A stretch of 64,000 bases of DNA from Haliclystus octoradiatus (taxonomy: Eukaryota > Cnidaria > Staurozoa > Stauromedusae > Haliclystidae). The notes beneath the pieces were generated by a model, which saw only the letters and a list, made by a program, of their open reading frames with translations, had not been told where the DNA came from and ran no database searches. Below, piece by piece: positions 32,979 through 46,021 of the stretch. Each line of letters starts with the position of its first letter. Position 1 is the first letter of the stretch. Both the position numbers and the translations under genes were made by a program. The stretch covers positions 35,797,993-35,861,992 of the forward strand of contig OU744448.1 in NCBI GenBank assembly GCA_916610825.1, written 5' to 3'.

Positions 32979-34230
32979 TCTAGATGGATCATCGAAATTT
33001 GACACTGAGAAGTAAATAGACGGTTGCTTGTCAATCGTAAATTCTTTGCAAAGTCCAGCTAAATTAAAAAACTTGGATTCAGCAGAATAAATTCCTGAAC
33101 AATAGGTCCGCTTTAGCTATATAATTTCTAAACATTTTAATTAACATTTTTATTATTTCCAAGGGCCTTTATATATATACATCATTTGTCATTCTAAATT
33201 TGTTTACATTTAAACAATAGCAGTGTTTCCATTCATCGGAGCACCATGACATCACAATAGTAACACCAAATTTATTAGTTTTACCAAATGCTCGTTTTCA
33301 CACTCTTGTTGTAGGGACTGGGTTGGACCATATGGTTTTTCTTGATCTGCATTTTCTATTGCTGTTTAATGGTGTTTCTCGTGGATGGTATTTTAGATGC
33401 GGTTTGTGTCCGCTTTTTCTTAAAACGTATGGTTCTTTACTGTTCTCAAATTTTGTGCAGTTAGTAGATAAATTGGATAGTCTTTGATTAATAGCTGTTG
33501 GTATTTGTAGAAGCCAATTTTACCTTTTATGTTTTTGAGATAATCATCAAGTTTACGCATGGGTTATAATTGATTGACAGTTCTAAATTTAATAAATTGT
33601 TCAATGTTCGTCAGTTGGAGAGAGGTGGCCGGTGTGACCACAACAAAATATCAGCGCACAGAAGACACACGTTATGTTAATGTTTATTTGTAATTGTTTG
33701 TAAGTCATTATAATGATTATCGTCAATTGTAGTTTACTTATATAACCTTTTATATAATCTTTTATATAACCTCACCTACGTGCCGACTAGATCAGGTAGA
33801 TCAGGTAATGTTTTGATGCGGTTTCGTGATAGCTTAAGTTGCTCCAATTTCATATCACTATTTGTAATTTTTGGAAACAACGTCAATTCATTGAATATGA
33901 TAATATTTAATACAGTTAACGATTTTAATGTTGTTATTAAAAAAAAAAAAGAAAAAAAAAAAAAGGTTGTCATATATTATATAGTAGATCATGTATATTT
34001 TTAATTGAGTAGAAAATCTATCTGAAGATCGCAGTGAAATGCGTGAAACTTGGGTAACAGTAAAGAATGTGTATTCTTTGACTCTTTCACCATATATTAT
34101 TATTATTTACCGCTCTTTCAAATGATATTATTCAATATGAACCATAGAAAAATACGTCAATACAGTTTTCTTACAATACATAAAAAGTCATCAAATCGCA
34201 TCGCACCTCCGTATCGCATCCCAAACTTTT
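32979..34230. other. Unassigned stretch right of the chimeric element
   Basis: No gene is supported. There is an A-rich run at 33941-33964. Short frames only. Confidence 0.4.
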
Positions 34231-34234
34231 GTTA

Positions 34235-35490
34235 GAACTAAAATCCTATGGCTTCGATGGCCCATTACTGCGCTGGTTAACTTCTGGTTGATAGAACGCA
34301 ACAGGTTCGTGTTGGTTAGTGTCTCTCTGAAGTGGTCTCTTGCTCCAGTGGGGTCCCTCAAGGCAATGTTTTGGGGCCACTCCTATTTTTGATTTTTAAA
34401 AATGACTTACCTGCTTTGTTGTGCCCTGTGAAGTGCAAGTTGTTTGCAGATGATGTGAAGTTATACAGTGTTTACTCTCTTGAAGATTCGCCTCAAAACA
34501 ACAGAACTCTTCATGAGACTTTAAATAGGTTTTTTACTTGGTCCGAAGAGTGGCAAATGAAAATCGCCTTTGACAAATGTTCAGCCTTTTATTTAATTAA
34601 AAATAATGTAAAACTATCTTATGAATTAAATAGTAACATTTTAAATTCTGTACAAAGTACTGTACGGGATCTCTGTATATTAATCGCTCCTGATCTACAG
34701 CCGAGTATTCATTGCAAAAACGTGACAAGAAAAGCATTATTTACTGTAAACACTATTTTACGGTCATTTCACTGTGCTGACTATAACATTCTTCATTGTG
34801 CATTTGTTGTTTACGTACGTCTGATACTGGAATATGCCACTCCTGCATTTAACTCAAAACTATTGAAAGACATACAAGTGCTAGAAAAAGTCCAGCGCCA
34901 CTTCACTCGACGGGTCATCCAACGATGCCTATCAAGCACAAATAATGAGATTACCTTACGAAGAAAGGCTTGCATTACTAAATCTGGATTCGCTAGAATT
35001 CCGAAGGAAAAAGAAAGATCTACACATCTGCATCTGCTACAATCTTGTGGACATTTATATTCCTAATTTGTATCCTCTTTTGGCTGTGATACGCAGTCAC
35101 AATAAACGTTTATTTATCAAACCTGCAAAAGGAATGTATTATTCCATTCATTTATATACCGTACCGTTCCCATGTGGAATGCATTACCAGATATCGCTGT
35201 ATCCGCTAAAACACTCAAATCTTTTAAAGTGCATCTAGACATGGAGAACATTAGCTCTCAGTTATAATTGTCTTGAAATACTGTTCATGAACTCAATAGA
35301 ACGTAATTGCTATATATAATAGTCTTATACTAAATTCACCGTTTTTTATTCATATTAATTATATACTCTAAGTTTTGTTTTATACTCCGGTCTATTATAC
35401 TATATGTAAGTGCAAATTTTAAATTGCCTTTTGTAGACATTTTGTTTTATGATGGCGTGTCCTGCCAAATAAAGACTTTCCTTTTCTTCT
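34235..35490 (+). pseudogene. LINE-B, 3' half of the reverse transcriptase
   Basis: The copy starts within RT (ELKSYGFDGPLLRWLTSG, one frame break near 34290). It then reads SSGVPQGNVLGPLLFLIFKN and CKLFADDVKLYSVYS (catalytic FADD), a thumb region, and the typical C-terminal LPYEERLALLNLDSLEFRRK after a frame break at about 34950. It ends in an AATAAAGAC near 35470. The 5' part is missing, as in most LINE copies. FADD and the YEERL..L.L.SLE..R box fit the CR1/L2 group. It is a different family from LINE-A. Confidence 0.75.
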
Positions 35491-36019
35491 TTATTTTCAA
35501 CTAGCAAGGAAATTTATAACCATAAGATACCTGTACTGGAAATTAATATATATCATATAATCAGAATCAATAACAAGTTTGTGCAGTCTTTCATCATAAA
35601 ATGATTGCATTGTGATTTCTACTTCACAACTTAATTTCCCTCAAGACATCAGAATGCAGGATAGAGGCTCAATTAAACTAGATTTTTATTTATTTTCTTG
35701 GGAGTATTTTTCAAAGAGTAAAAGCTGTCAGCTCCCATGACTCATTTCACATTAATTAACTTGCATTGCGTGTAGCTGAGTACTAATCGAATATATCCAT
35801 AACATGCCACAAAACGTTTTATTGGTCTGGTTTCATTTCAGTTATGACTTTTTGAATAGCTTTTTAATTGTCAGGTAATTTAAAAGATGGCCGATGAATG
35901 TCAAAGCACAACTGTCCAGAAACTATTGATTTAGGATATTGTTATCATCTTCAACTTGGGCACTTTATTAACTTTTGGACCCGTAAAGTTGTTTTTCCAA
36001 TAATCAAGTACAGTATTCG
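35491..36019. other. Non-coding stretch
   Basis: Nothing recognisable lies here. The last eight bases, AGTATTCG, are one side of the hAT-B target duplication. Confidence 0.4.
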
Positions 36020-39000
36020 CAGGGCTGTAGATTACTGAGATTTAAGTAATTAATTACCGTTATAATTACTTCTGGCAAGCCCTTAGTGATTACCATTACC
36101 GTTACTTTCGTGAAAAAATAATTAATTACAATTACTTATCACTCTACAAGTAAAAGTAATCAAAACTATGTGATTGTTCAAACATATTATTTATTGCCGT
36201 ACAATTTAATAAATAATTATGCAAACAGGAAATTGTATGTAAGAAATTTTGTTATTAGGCTACAAAAGTTAAATATTAATATTAATGTTTAAAGCTAATT
36301 TACGTAATTACTGTTAGTTACTTTACTGTTCATCTTCAGTAGAAGGCACCATTCAAATCGCTCATCCTTCATTGATGCTCTGTGTGGTCGAAGTATCAAA
36401 CCACCACAACTGAAAAGCCTTTCACAGGCAGCACTGGCAGGAAGGGGCGTATTAAATTCCAAGGAAAGCATTTTTAGAGAGGAAATACGTCGCTTGAATA
36501 CAGTGAAGCCTTCTGTCTCAGACAACAAGTATATAACTAATGTGGATTTACCGCCCTTCTTTGTGTTGTTTTGTAGAAACACTTTTTTATAGGGAAACTG
36601 CTTCGGATTCCACTTGGACAATATCATCCTTTAGCCTATTTCGAATGTAATCGAGACCTAAATAATTTAAAAGTAAAAAAAAAGAAATAGGATAAAGTGA
36701 TATAAAATACATAAATTTTCACAATTGCATGCATAATTATAAGTATATTAAAGATTTTAAACTTCCGTAGCCCCATTAATACCATAAGTAAACAGGGACA
36801 GGATAGATTTAAATGGATATAAATACGAGACAATTCAATTTACAAAGGGACAAAAAACGGGATTTTCGAAAAAACTATAATTTGGATTACATAAATTGAA
36901 ATATCTCTGCTTTAAAACAGAAGGCCATATTCCCACTTCATCAGCAAATAGATTAAGGTATGCTTATAGTTAATATTGATATTTAAATAAAATCTGAGAT
37001 GGTAGATTCCTTTATATTTGTAAGTCAAAATTAATGTTCAAAGCGACAATATGTCGTAATTATTTCTATTCGAATAAAACAATAATGTTCTTATCTACTC
37101 AATAAACTTACAATCATGCTTGAACTCCGAATGATGGCCAAGTTATGATGGTTAAAAGTTGACCTAACTTGCCTTATTCCGCGTTGTCAATCCAGTTATC
37201 TTTATGTTTTGGCAATAATATCGATGCAGCAATGGTCTGTTCATCTTTCATTACGTCTTTCAATCGTTCGTTAGCCGGCTGTTATCGCATCAATAAGGGT
37301 CAACATGAAATGTTTGTCTTTTGAAACAAGATTTGTGCGTTCTTCGGCTAGACACTACAAGAGTGTTGTCAAGGGTTTGGCAACAGCTCCATTAAGCTTT
37401 AAGAATTCAGTGTCTTTGAATCTGTGAGTCAAGTACATTTGCCTAATAATTATTTTACCGCTGGTATCTTTTGCTATTAAATTACATAACTATTATACTT
37501 GGATGCAGCAGTCAAAGTGTCACATTGTTTAAAAAAATATAAATTATTAAATTTTCTTACCTTGGAAGGTCCAGCTGCTGGCAAATGTTATTTGTCGTCT
37601 GAGCACCTTTTCTCTGTTAATGTGATTTAGTCTGCAAACTTTCACAAACACCGAGTGCCAACAAGTCGCACCAGGTCGAATTATTTTTAAGTCAGTTTCT
37701 TAATTACTTTGCAAGCTAGTACTCCCATTCAGGTTTTATTCCACAGACTTTGGCATTTGGCAAACGCTGATCTGCTCAGTTTTTTAAATGCTGATCCATT
37801 TTCTCTGCTTTAGCGGCATCAGTAGTTTTTATAAGATTCAAGGTGTGAGCAGCATATCTTTTGTGAAAAGGCAGAAGTAATAAATCATCAATTGATGTTG
37901 GGATAATTTCTTGTTCTTCTTCTGATGGTGCAAAGACGTTGAATGCCTTAATGAAGTTAAAGTCGTTGTCAATGGTAGTTTTGACAACTTTGAAGCAATT
38001 CCATAATTAGAATGTATGTTGTTCAGCGCATCAGCCAATTTGTCAAAAGTATGGCTACCAGTTAAACGGCGACAGGCCAAGGCAGCACTTTTCCTTTCAC
38101 ATGTGTCTGGGTTTAACTAATGTACAGTTACTCCAATGAATGATCTACGGTGGGCAGACCAACAATCTTCTGTGGTTGCTACCCATTCAACACCTGGATA
38201 AAGCTTCTTTACTTTTGTTACATATTCCTGCACTGTTTAATCATAATCTCAAACAATTGTGTGGCATGTGGGAATGTCGACTCCAGGTTGGCAATTTGAA
38301 ATCAAAGTCTTGAACGACTCCTGCTCCACAAATGAAATTGGCAATAATGAATCCGTAATCATATTTAAAACCAGACGGCTGAGCGTCTTGGGTGACAACA
38401 AGGACAGCTTTGAGCTATTCCCCCATGATAATTTGGTTTGTTTTGGTTTCGGTGTGCCTGCTGTATCTTCGTCTGCAGCCATCTTTCGTTTGCATACTCC
38501 AGGAGCTGCCAGTTTGGTGTATTCACTGAGGCTATTGATGTGCGATTTCTGAATTAAAACATAAAAGCATAAATAAATATCAAAGCCGTGAAATCTATAA
38601 TCGAAGTAACAAGAATGAGCAGAAAGTAGACCGGAAAGCAATATCATGTCACAATAATTAAAATTAAATTCAAAAGTAAACCATGGCGTTGTTTTGTTTA
38701 TTTTGGATTACCGGTATGCATACAGAAGGTCTGTAATAATTTGATAAACAACATAATACCAACTATAAAATTTCATATTATCATGATATAATTATAATAT
38801 CATAATATGATATTTATTATAATATTATATAGAAAACTTACCTTAATGTGCTTCTTCAAGTTTGATTTTGAACTAATGACTGTTGAATATATGGCTTTCT
38901 TTGGTAGACAGAGCAAACACTGAACTTTTATATTCTGCCTGTCAATTTTCACAAATCTGAACTTGCTTGCTAGGCATCGTGATCCAGGGGCGGATACAGG

Positions 39001-40705
39001 GTACGTCAGATGCTGGTTTGGACGTACTTGCCATCCAAAATGATGACGTAATTTCTAAAAATGTTATAAAAGTAATCCAAGTCGCAAGCTTCTGCGTTCA
39101 CGTTTCAAGTTTCACATTTCTGCGTCCAAACGACTTCCTGCCATCTAATAAAGGCTAATGAGCAGATTTGTAATCGCTCGAGGATCCAATTCCTATGTTG
39201 TGATTGGCGATAACAATTGCTGTGCCATCATCAAAGAGACGTATTTTGATGTGTTTGTGGACACTGGTTGGTTGGTTTCATCTGATGTTACCATTTTCAT
39301 TGGATGATCGGGACAAGGGACGTATTATTTATCTGTATAGTGCTCATTAGATAATTGAAACAATTGCCGCATCCAAGAGATGACTTGCGATTAGAAGATG
39401 TTAATAAATCATTTTGTCATCGGAGTACTGCACTTATAAAAGTATTTTTGATGACTTTTTGAAAAACTTCTACAGAATGGCCGACACAAAACTGCCTGTT
39501 GATGTTTAACTTGCCATAAATGTCGCAATGAATTGTGATGGCTAAACTTGATTTTAAGAATTACTTTTGCAAGACAAATTGTCTTAAAATTGAATTACTG
39601 CTAGATTTCATTGTATTATAAGTTTCCATTGTGATTTGATTGCAATCAGTCGAGACCGTCGAGAGAAGAATCAAGACCAAGGATGTACGCACGCGGTAAA
39701 ACATAAACATTTGGTTGCTTTGAATTTAATTAATTTCAATGAATTTAGAAGTTTCCTTGGGTGTAAGTTAGCTCAGTTACTGTAGACTTGTGTGCTTTCT
39801 TTTTTTATTTTGCTTTGGTGAAATAATATATGACATTACACGAAATATGATTTGCGTATAAACAAAATAGTATATTCTTCAAAACAATAAATTCTAATCT
39901 TTCTGTAACTAATTTGCTTTTTTAGCATTTCAATTTAATAGATTATTATCTTCAATTCTAGTGGAATGTCTTCTTGTATTGCTTTTATAACACATGTCTT
40001 GAAGTACACTAGAGAGCCCCTCAAGACGTACAGTTTTCAAAATATTTTCGGACCCCTAGAAGCTAGGAAGGGGCTTTGCACCCAGACCCGGAAATACACC
40101 CCTAATAGCTTCAGGTAGACATACTTTAGATTCGAGAGACATTTTAACACGAATATAAATAATAAAAATCTTTAATACTTCCAACGGATCCAACTTCAAG
40201 TATGAATTATATGAATTTCGATCTCTATTTATGTGTTGAACAGAACCACCAAACAATACTCATTGCCAAGCAAGTGTTTCCTTTGTCCGAAAAAATTATT
40301 GAAATGCGGAGCGTGTTTCTAATATAGAAAGTAATTATAATCATGCCACAAAGAAATAGGTTGCTAAGGTACAGCGTCGCTTCAGTATTTATCTATTGTT
40401 TGCAAAATTAATGACTGGCACTTCGAATTCCCCAGGGTCACACTTCATGAAAACAAGTCACATCTGCATGCGACAATAATAAATATAAACAATTCAGATG
40501 ACAAAACAGTAACGTCTAATATACAAAGCAAGTGAAGTAATTAGTAATTTCTGAGCAATCGAGATTAAGTAGCGCGTTACCGAAATAGTAACGATTACTG
40601 AGAAAATTACTTTATTATGAAAGTAATTAATTACTCATAAAAATTACCCCAAAAGTAACGATTACAAGTAATCTGTTACTTTAGTAACGATTACTCACAG
40701 CCCTG
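36020..40705 (-). mobile_element. hAT-B DNA transposon, decayed
   Basis: The ends are CAGGGCTGT (36020) and ACAGCCCTG (to 40705), flanked by AGTATTCG and AGTATTCA, an 8-bp duplication with one change. Subterminal parts on both ends are full of GTAATTAATTAC-like words. The 4686-bp element encodes a broken hAT transposase on the minus strand. It may have landed in or next to a LINE, whose reading appears immediately to the right. Confidence 0.85.
36295..38960 (-). pseudogene. hAT-B transposase remnant with BED-finger exon
   Basis: An exon at about 38960-38840 encodes a BED zinc finger (VQCLLCLPKK then SKSNLKKHIK) and ends at GTAAGT. It joins 38550 onward (KSHINSLSEYTKLA), completing the finger histidine. 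Further on are LACRRLTGSHTFDKLADAL (about 38080) and, at 36295-36627, the hAT dimerisation block TPLPASAACERLFSCGGLI. The catalytic middle is interrupted by stops and frame changes. In this family the protein cuts and joins element ends in the nucleus; this copy is dead. Confidence 0.8.
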
Positions 40706-41155
40706 AGTATTCAAAATACACTATTGCTCTAAATAACAAATAATAAGTCCTCAAATAACAAGGAAGACCTTGAAAATGAAATAAACAAAGAATTGAAATC
40801 TGTGCCGAGTTGGTTTTACGAAAATCATTTGACTCTGCACCTAGACAAATGTAACTATATGCTTTTCAACCATGCCAGACTTTTATCTATATCTTTATCA
40901 CTTGATGGTCATGCTCTGGAACATTGCGGTTCTCTACAAAAGAATCATTTCATTAAATTTGTACGTGTACTGATCGATGATGATCTCAGTTGGAAAGCCC
41001 ATGCCAATTTTGTTGCTTCCAAATTACGTAAAACAATTTTCACCCTAATTTGTCTAAAAAATTTAAACACTGTATTGGCGATGCGAATCTGTATGTTCAT
41101 TTGTTTTCATTTCAATTGGATATTCAAATATTTTAGGATAATATTTTGAACAGAC
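40706..41155 (+). pseudogene. LINE fragment (RT thumb region)
   Basis: An open frame from about 40740 reads KSVPSWFYENHLTLHLDKCNYMLF and IDDDLSWKAHANFVASKLRK, the segment downstream of the catalytic box in CR1-like LINEs. No catalytic box or tail is present. The hAT-B element abuts its left side, so the upstream part may have been lost. Confidence 0.65.
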
Positions 41156-41513
41156 ATAATCAAGTATTAACCTACCTAATTAGCCTAACCTGCCTAACCT
41201 ATTAGCCATTTGCAAATAAGAAAATAGTATATTTGTGCATCTAATTTGAATTACAGTCTCACCTCTATACAGTGGCCACCTGTCTATAGTGATCACTCTT
41301 TTTATGTCAACCCTGTATATAAAGGCCACCTGCATATAATGGCCAATCTATTTACTTCTCATATAGCTTGTTGTTATATATAAGTTTCGGTGTATAGTGT
41401 TATCATTTTTAATGAAGGTATGGTTGTCCTGTTCCAGTTGCAGAAGAATACAAAAAGTTTTGAAGACTTGTACGATAAACATTTTGCAGGTTGGTTGAAT
41501 TTCAATACTAATA

Positions 41514-41687
41514 CAGTAGAAACCATTTATAACGGCATCCCTGGGGAATCTGAAAAAAGTATGTTATAGAACAATAGAACAATAGAGAATGAAGAGCAAA
41601 CCTACTAAAATATGCCGGGAACAGTAAATTTGTCGGCTATAAACAATAATCCGTTATAAAAAGTGACGTTATAAACACTTTCTATTG
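41514..41687. mobile_element. Small TA-flanked MITE nested in the 41.25-43.45 kb element
   Basis: The ends CAGTAGAAACCATTTATAAC and the inverse of CAATAGAAAGTGTTTATAAC enclose 174 bp between TA dinucleotides. Confidence 0.6.
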
Positions 41688-42605
41688 TAGCATCATGTAC
41701 GACACAGAAATATTTGTATAAATAATATAATGGATTTATTATATGGTATAAAATGTTGGGAGATATCACCATTGCTTAAGCATAGCTCACCAAGAGGGTG
41801 TACCCTTTAACCTTGGACTCCAGAAGACTGCAATTATAATTAAATTAATAATTGGAAGGAATTAAATTAGTAGTAGTATAGACAGTCACATTATAGGATT
41901 GTGCCGTCCCTCTTACGCCTTACGTATTTGCTACACAAAGAACGCCGAAAATGATGGTCAGACATACCTGACAAAGAAACAGGTAAATAAGACAATTCAC
42001 GATACAAGAGATTACGAAAAGACACTACTTACCCATTTCAATGTGCCCCGTGAGTAACTGTTAATTGATTTTAAATTCTAAATGTAACTAATTACAAGTA
42101 TAAATTACTTTTGGTGAAAAGGAACAACCGATGTTAAAAAAAATGTATGAGTTTATGAGCGTGAAATTCATGAACAATTTATGAAATGTCCATAAAGTGT
42201 TCACGAAAATGTGGGCTGTTTCACGTTCATGAATCCATAAGGAAATGTCCATCAACTGTTTGTGAACTCTTTCACAGGTTGAAGTTTCTGAAATTTATGA
42301 ATTCCAAGCAACGTCATCCCTTTGGCGATAATAATAACCCTTGTTTTTTATTCCAGAAAGTATGATGGCTGTAATGCTGAAATCAGTTGATGTATATCGA
42401 CAAAATCAATAGATGACTCCTCCTGTTTCACAACAAACCTTGAATTATGTTTCGCAAGGGTAAGTCTTTCTTTCTCTCAACTTATTTACAGAGCTGTAAA
42501 ATCACAGCTTATATTGTAATTAATAACAGTTACTTCTCTCATTTTGTCCTGTATTTGACCAATACAGCATAACGTATTCAGGAGTATTCAAATATATATA
42601 TGGTA

Positions 42606-42642
42606 CTAGAAAAAAAGTCTGCCTCTGGCAGCTTTTTTCTAG
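42606..42642. repeat. Near-perfect hairpin
   Basis: CTAGAAAAAA..CTGCC pairs with GGCAG..TTTTTTCTAG around a 3- to 4-base loop. A GGGCC/GGCCC pair lies just downstream (42655-42675). Function unknown. Confidence 0.5.
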
Positions 42643-43446
42643 CTTCTGCGGAGGGCCTTGTGGGCCTTCAGCCCAATGTTATTACAGTGGAGAAGCTGTA
42701 ATTAATTTTCTTCACTAAGGAGGTGGTTTCGCTCTATGTATATAATATGGATTTCAGACTCAAAAATCTATTGGTAACATGAACGGTATATAATAAAGAT
42801 TAACTCTTACAATTTAAGAATTATAAGATTTCAAAAGCGTTATTCGATTGCAGTTAGTTGATATTATATTGAAAAATACTTTGCTAAAGTTAAAATAACT
42901 ACAATGGTACAATGATTACTGTGAAGCGTTTTGGAAAATTTTGAACTAAACATGTTACGGATTACAGTCACACTATTTGACCATTTCAATATATAAATAA
43001 TAACAACATTGAACATACTTTTAAAAATTGAGCTATCATGTTTCAAATCCATGCAGTTACCAAAATGAGTAATGTTTATTAAAGTCAAAGAAGCTTTGAA
43101 GACATAAATGTATGTAGCATATATGTATGTACGCTTAAAACTAAAATGTCATAATCCCCTCGTATTCCAGTATAGAAGTATTAATTAAAGTAAAATTCTG
43201 CCATATGCTCTCAAGACTTCCAGTTGCAGTTTGATATCAATAATCTTTACTGTATAGATATCTCTAATACAGTGAAACCTGTATATAACGGCCAGCTACG
43301 AGAGGTAGATAAATTGACCACTATAGACAGGTGGCCTTTATATACAGGTATGATTCAATATAAAATACTATTATAGACATTGCAAGAGTGACCACTATAT
43401 ACAGGTGGCCGCTGTATAGAGGTGACCGTTATAACAGGTTTGACTG

Positions 43447-43985
43447 TAGTACAGTCATTTTAAGACAATAAAAGCCTTAACCTCTGTAACCAATGTAAAC
43501 TTAGTTGAAGACACAATTATTGAGAAACACTAATTACGTTGCTATAGTTACGATACCAATCATTACATTACCCTTCTCATCTCTTTAAGCTAAAGCGTCT
43601 ATAATTGATACATCAGCAAGTACGTAATCTAGATAACGGCTTGGTAGTCTTCTTGAGCGTTGCGAACGATTGTTAACTTGCAGATCAGATCATAGTCACT
43701 AGAATAAGATAGTCTGGAAGCGAACAATAGCTTATTATTGAACGTTATTGTCACGGCCCTTGCTCATTACCAATTCTCCAAGAATGAACGCGACTTCACT
43801 GCGTAAATTCAAAACTACAATATAGTGTGTGTTTTTTTGTTCAGTGATAAATTAACCTTGTTAGAAATCCATATAGAATTTAACGGATTTTTTAATTCTT
43901 ATTTTCTCTATCTGATTGTATTTCTACAAGTAACATAAAGTCTGTTTTTAAAGTCTGATGGCCATTGCTATAAGTTTTGCCTGGT
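43447..43985. other. Non-coding stretch upstream of the THAP exon
   Basis: No gene was seen. It may contain the P-element's 5' untranslated region, but no terminal repeat was identified. Confidence 0.35.
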
Positions 43986-45675
43986 AAAAACTGCCTCATC
44001 CCAAATTGTGGCTCCTGTTATAGCAAAAAGTACAGTAATATTGCCCTTTTCAAAATACCAAATACTAAGGATGAACATTTAAAAGATTGGAGGGACAAGG
44101 TTGTTGATATCATCACTAGGGATTGAGAAACAGATAAACTACTGAAGGAGTGTATTCGCAAAGACCGTGTTTGGATATGTAAAAGGCACTATTACCCACA
44201 CCATTATGATGTTTGTGAGTAGCCTACGCAATGAAAATAATAATAAATCCATGATTTAAATATGAATTGGAGTCAACAGTTGATCAAGTGATTATATTGA
44301 AGATTTTTGAGGGATCATAATTGACTAAAAAAGAGTAGGGCCCATTTTTTGAATAAAAGATAGATTTAACTTGGAATATATTAGACATACTTGTATTTTG
44401 CCCATTAAAATAAGAAACATACTGACCTGGCTTAGTTGCTTTTTTAATCTTAGATAATTCAAAAAAGTTGTCAGGCGAAGGAGAATTACCATCACTAAAT
44501 TTTCCCCTCACATAGAAAAAGGCAATCTGCTACTGCAAGTCAAGGCAGTGTGTGCAAGGACAGACAGTGTTGCCTTGGTAACAGTTCAGTGCGATAAATT
44601 TCACATATCCAAATTTGAAATTAGTATAAATTCACTCCTTGAATTCAAAGTTAAGGTGTATGGATGGCTATTACCTTCCACAAATGCACTCGTTAAAGAT
44701 ACAGAATCAACAATGAAATTGTGCACTGTATCAGAACTTTTAAGAATCTTAAATGATAGTAAACTATGCAACGGTACAGGAAATATTTATGAACAACAAA
44801 ATCATGTGGTCCCATACAAACTAACTGCAGTAGAGCAAATTACTTCGAATTCTAAAATAAAACAACTGGAATTTAATCGACATGAGCACTGTGAAGTATT
44901 ATTAATTAAAGAGAAGAATGACAGCTGTATTCACTGCACTAAGCATCGAAAGATCCTGGACAAGAGTATCAATAAAAAAAAAGAAAATGCAGCAAACCCC
45001 TGCAAGTAAAAATGCGCCCCTGTCTGCAACATCAATTGATCGGATCAAACTAACATTGCAGATATTGCAGGATTTTCAAATACCAAGAAAATCCCTCCTT
45101 TTATGAAAATATTCTGGGAGGAGCAGCAGAAGTACGTACAACAAAATGAAACTCAAATTAGATACCATCCTCAGATCATTAAATTCTTTTTAGCAGTTGC
45201 TGCTAAATCCCCTGCTGCTTATTCAGAGATGCGATTTAACGAGAAAAATGGTACAGGAATTTTAGTATTGCCAAGCCAGCGGACACTTAGGAGCTATAGG
45301 AATATTATCAAGCCAATGCGTGGTTTCAATCGGGGAGTTGCACTAGATTTGAGAAATGAAACTTCAAACTTTTCTGATTGCGAACGGGATATTATAATTT
45401 CATTCGATGAAATGAAAGTACAGGAAGACCTTGTATGGGACAGAAATTCGGGAGAATTAATTGGATTTGTGAATCTTGGTGCTGTAGATACTACAGATAG
45501 CCTACAATCCTATAGCTTCGCAACATTTGCTACCGCATGAGCTACTGGAATACAGTTGATCACCCTATTTTGGAAGGCAGTAGGCATTTTGGAAACAACA
45601 TCTTCATGGTGATATGACCGGTTCGACAACCAATGGTATTGTTCATAAAGCTCCAAATCTGTATCGTTCAGCTTC

Positions 45676-45706
45676 CTTTATTTATTTATTTATTTATTTA
45701 TTTATT
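45676..45706 (+). repeat. (TTTA)n microsatellite inside P-transposase coding sequence
   Basis: About seven TTTA units interrupt the conserved protein just before SDAPHLIKTT. The run stays open and would add a FIYL repeat. Such expansions are usual in dead copies. Confidence 0.8.
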
Positions 45707-46021
45707 TTCTGATGCACCTCACTTGATTAAAACAACTTGAATTTGTTTGTATCAGTCTGGTACAACATCAAAATTGATGTGGAATGAAGCTAGATACCTT
45801 TTATGGCGTCACATCAGCAACTTATATAGTGAAGATTTGGAATGTGGCTTAAAATTGTTGCCAAAATTAACTCATCAGCAGCATGTAAACCTGACACCAT
45901 ACTCCAAAATGAATGTCAGATTTGCAGTGCAAACTCTAAGTTCAAGTGTTGCAAAAGTTTTGGAGTCTTTTGGTTCAGAAGATAGTATTGAGACAGCCAC
46001 ATTTTGCAGTATGATGGATAG

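Larger units (their letters stand above)
41254..43446. mobile_element. Tc/pogo-like non-autonomous element with TA flanks
   Basis: The left end CAGTCTCACCTCTATACAGT (41254) and the right end (inverse of CAGTCAAACCTGTTATAACG, to 43446) are inverted over about 60 bp, with a small indel. Both are flanked by TA, the target of the Tc1/mariner/pogo superfamily. Another such terminus (CAGTGAAACCTGTATATAACG) starts near 43271. No transposase is seen in the 2.2 kb between. Confidence 0.65.
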
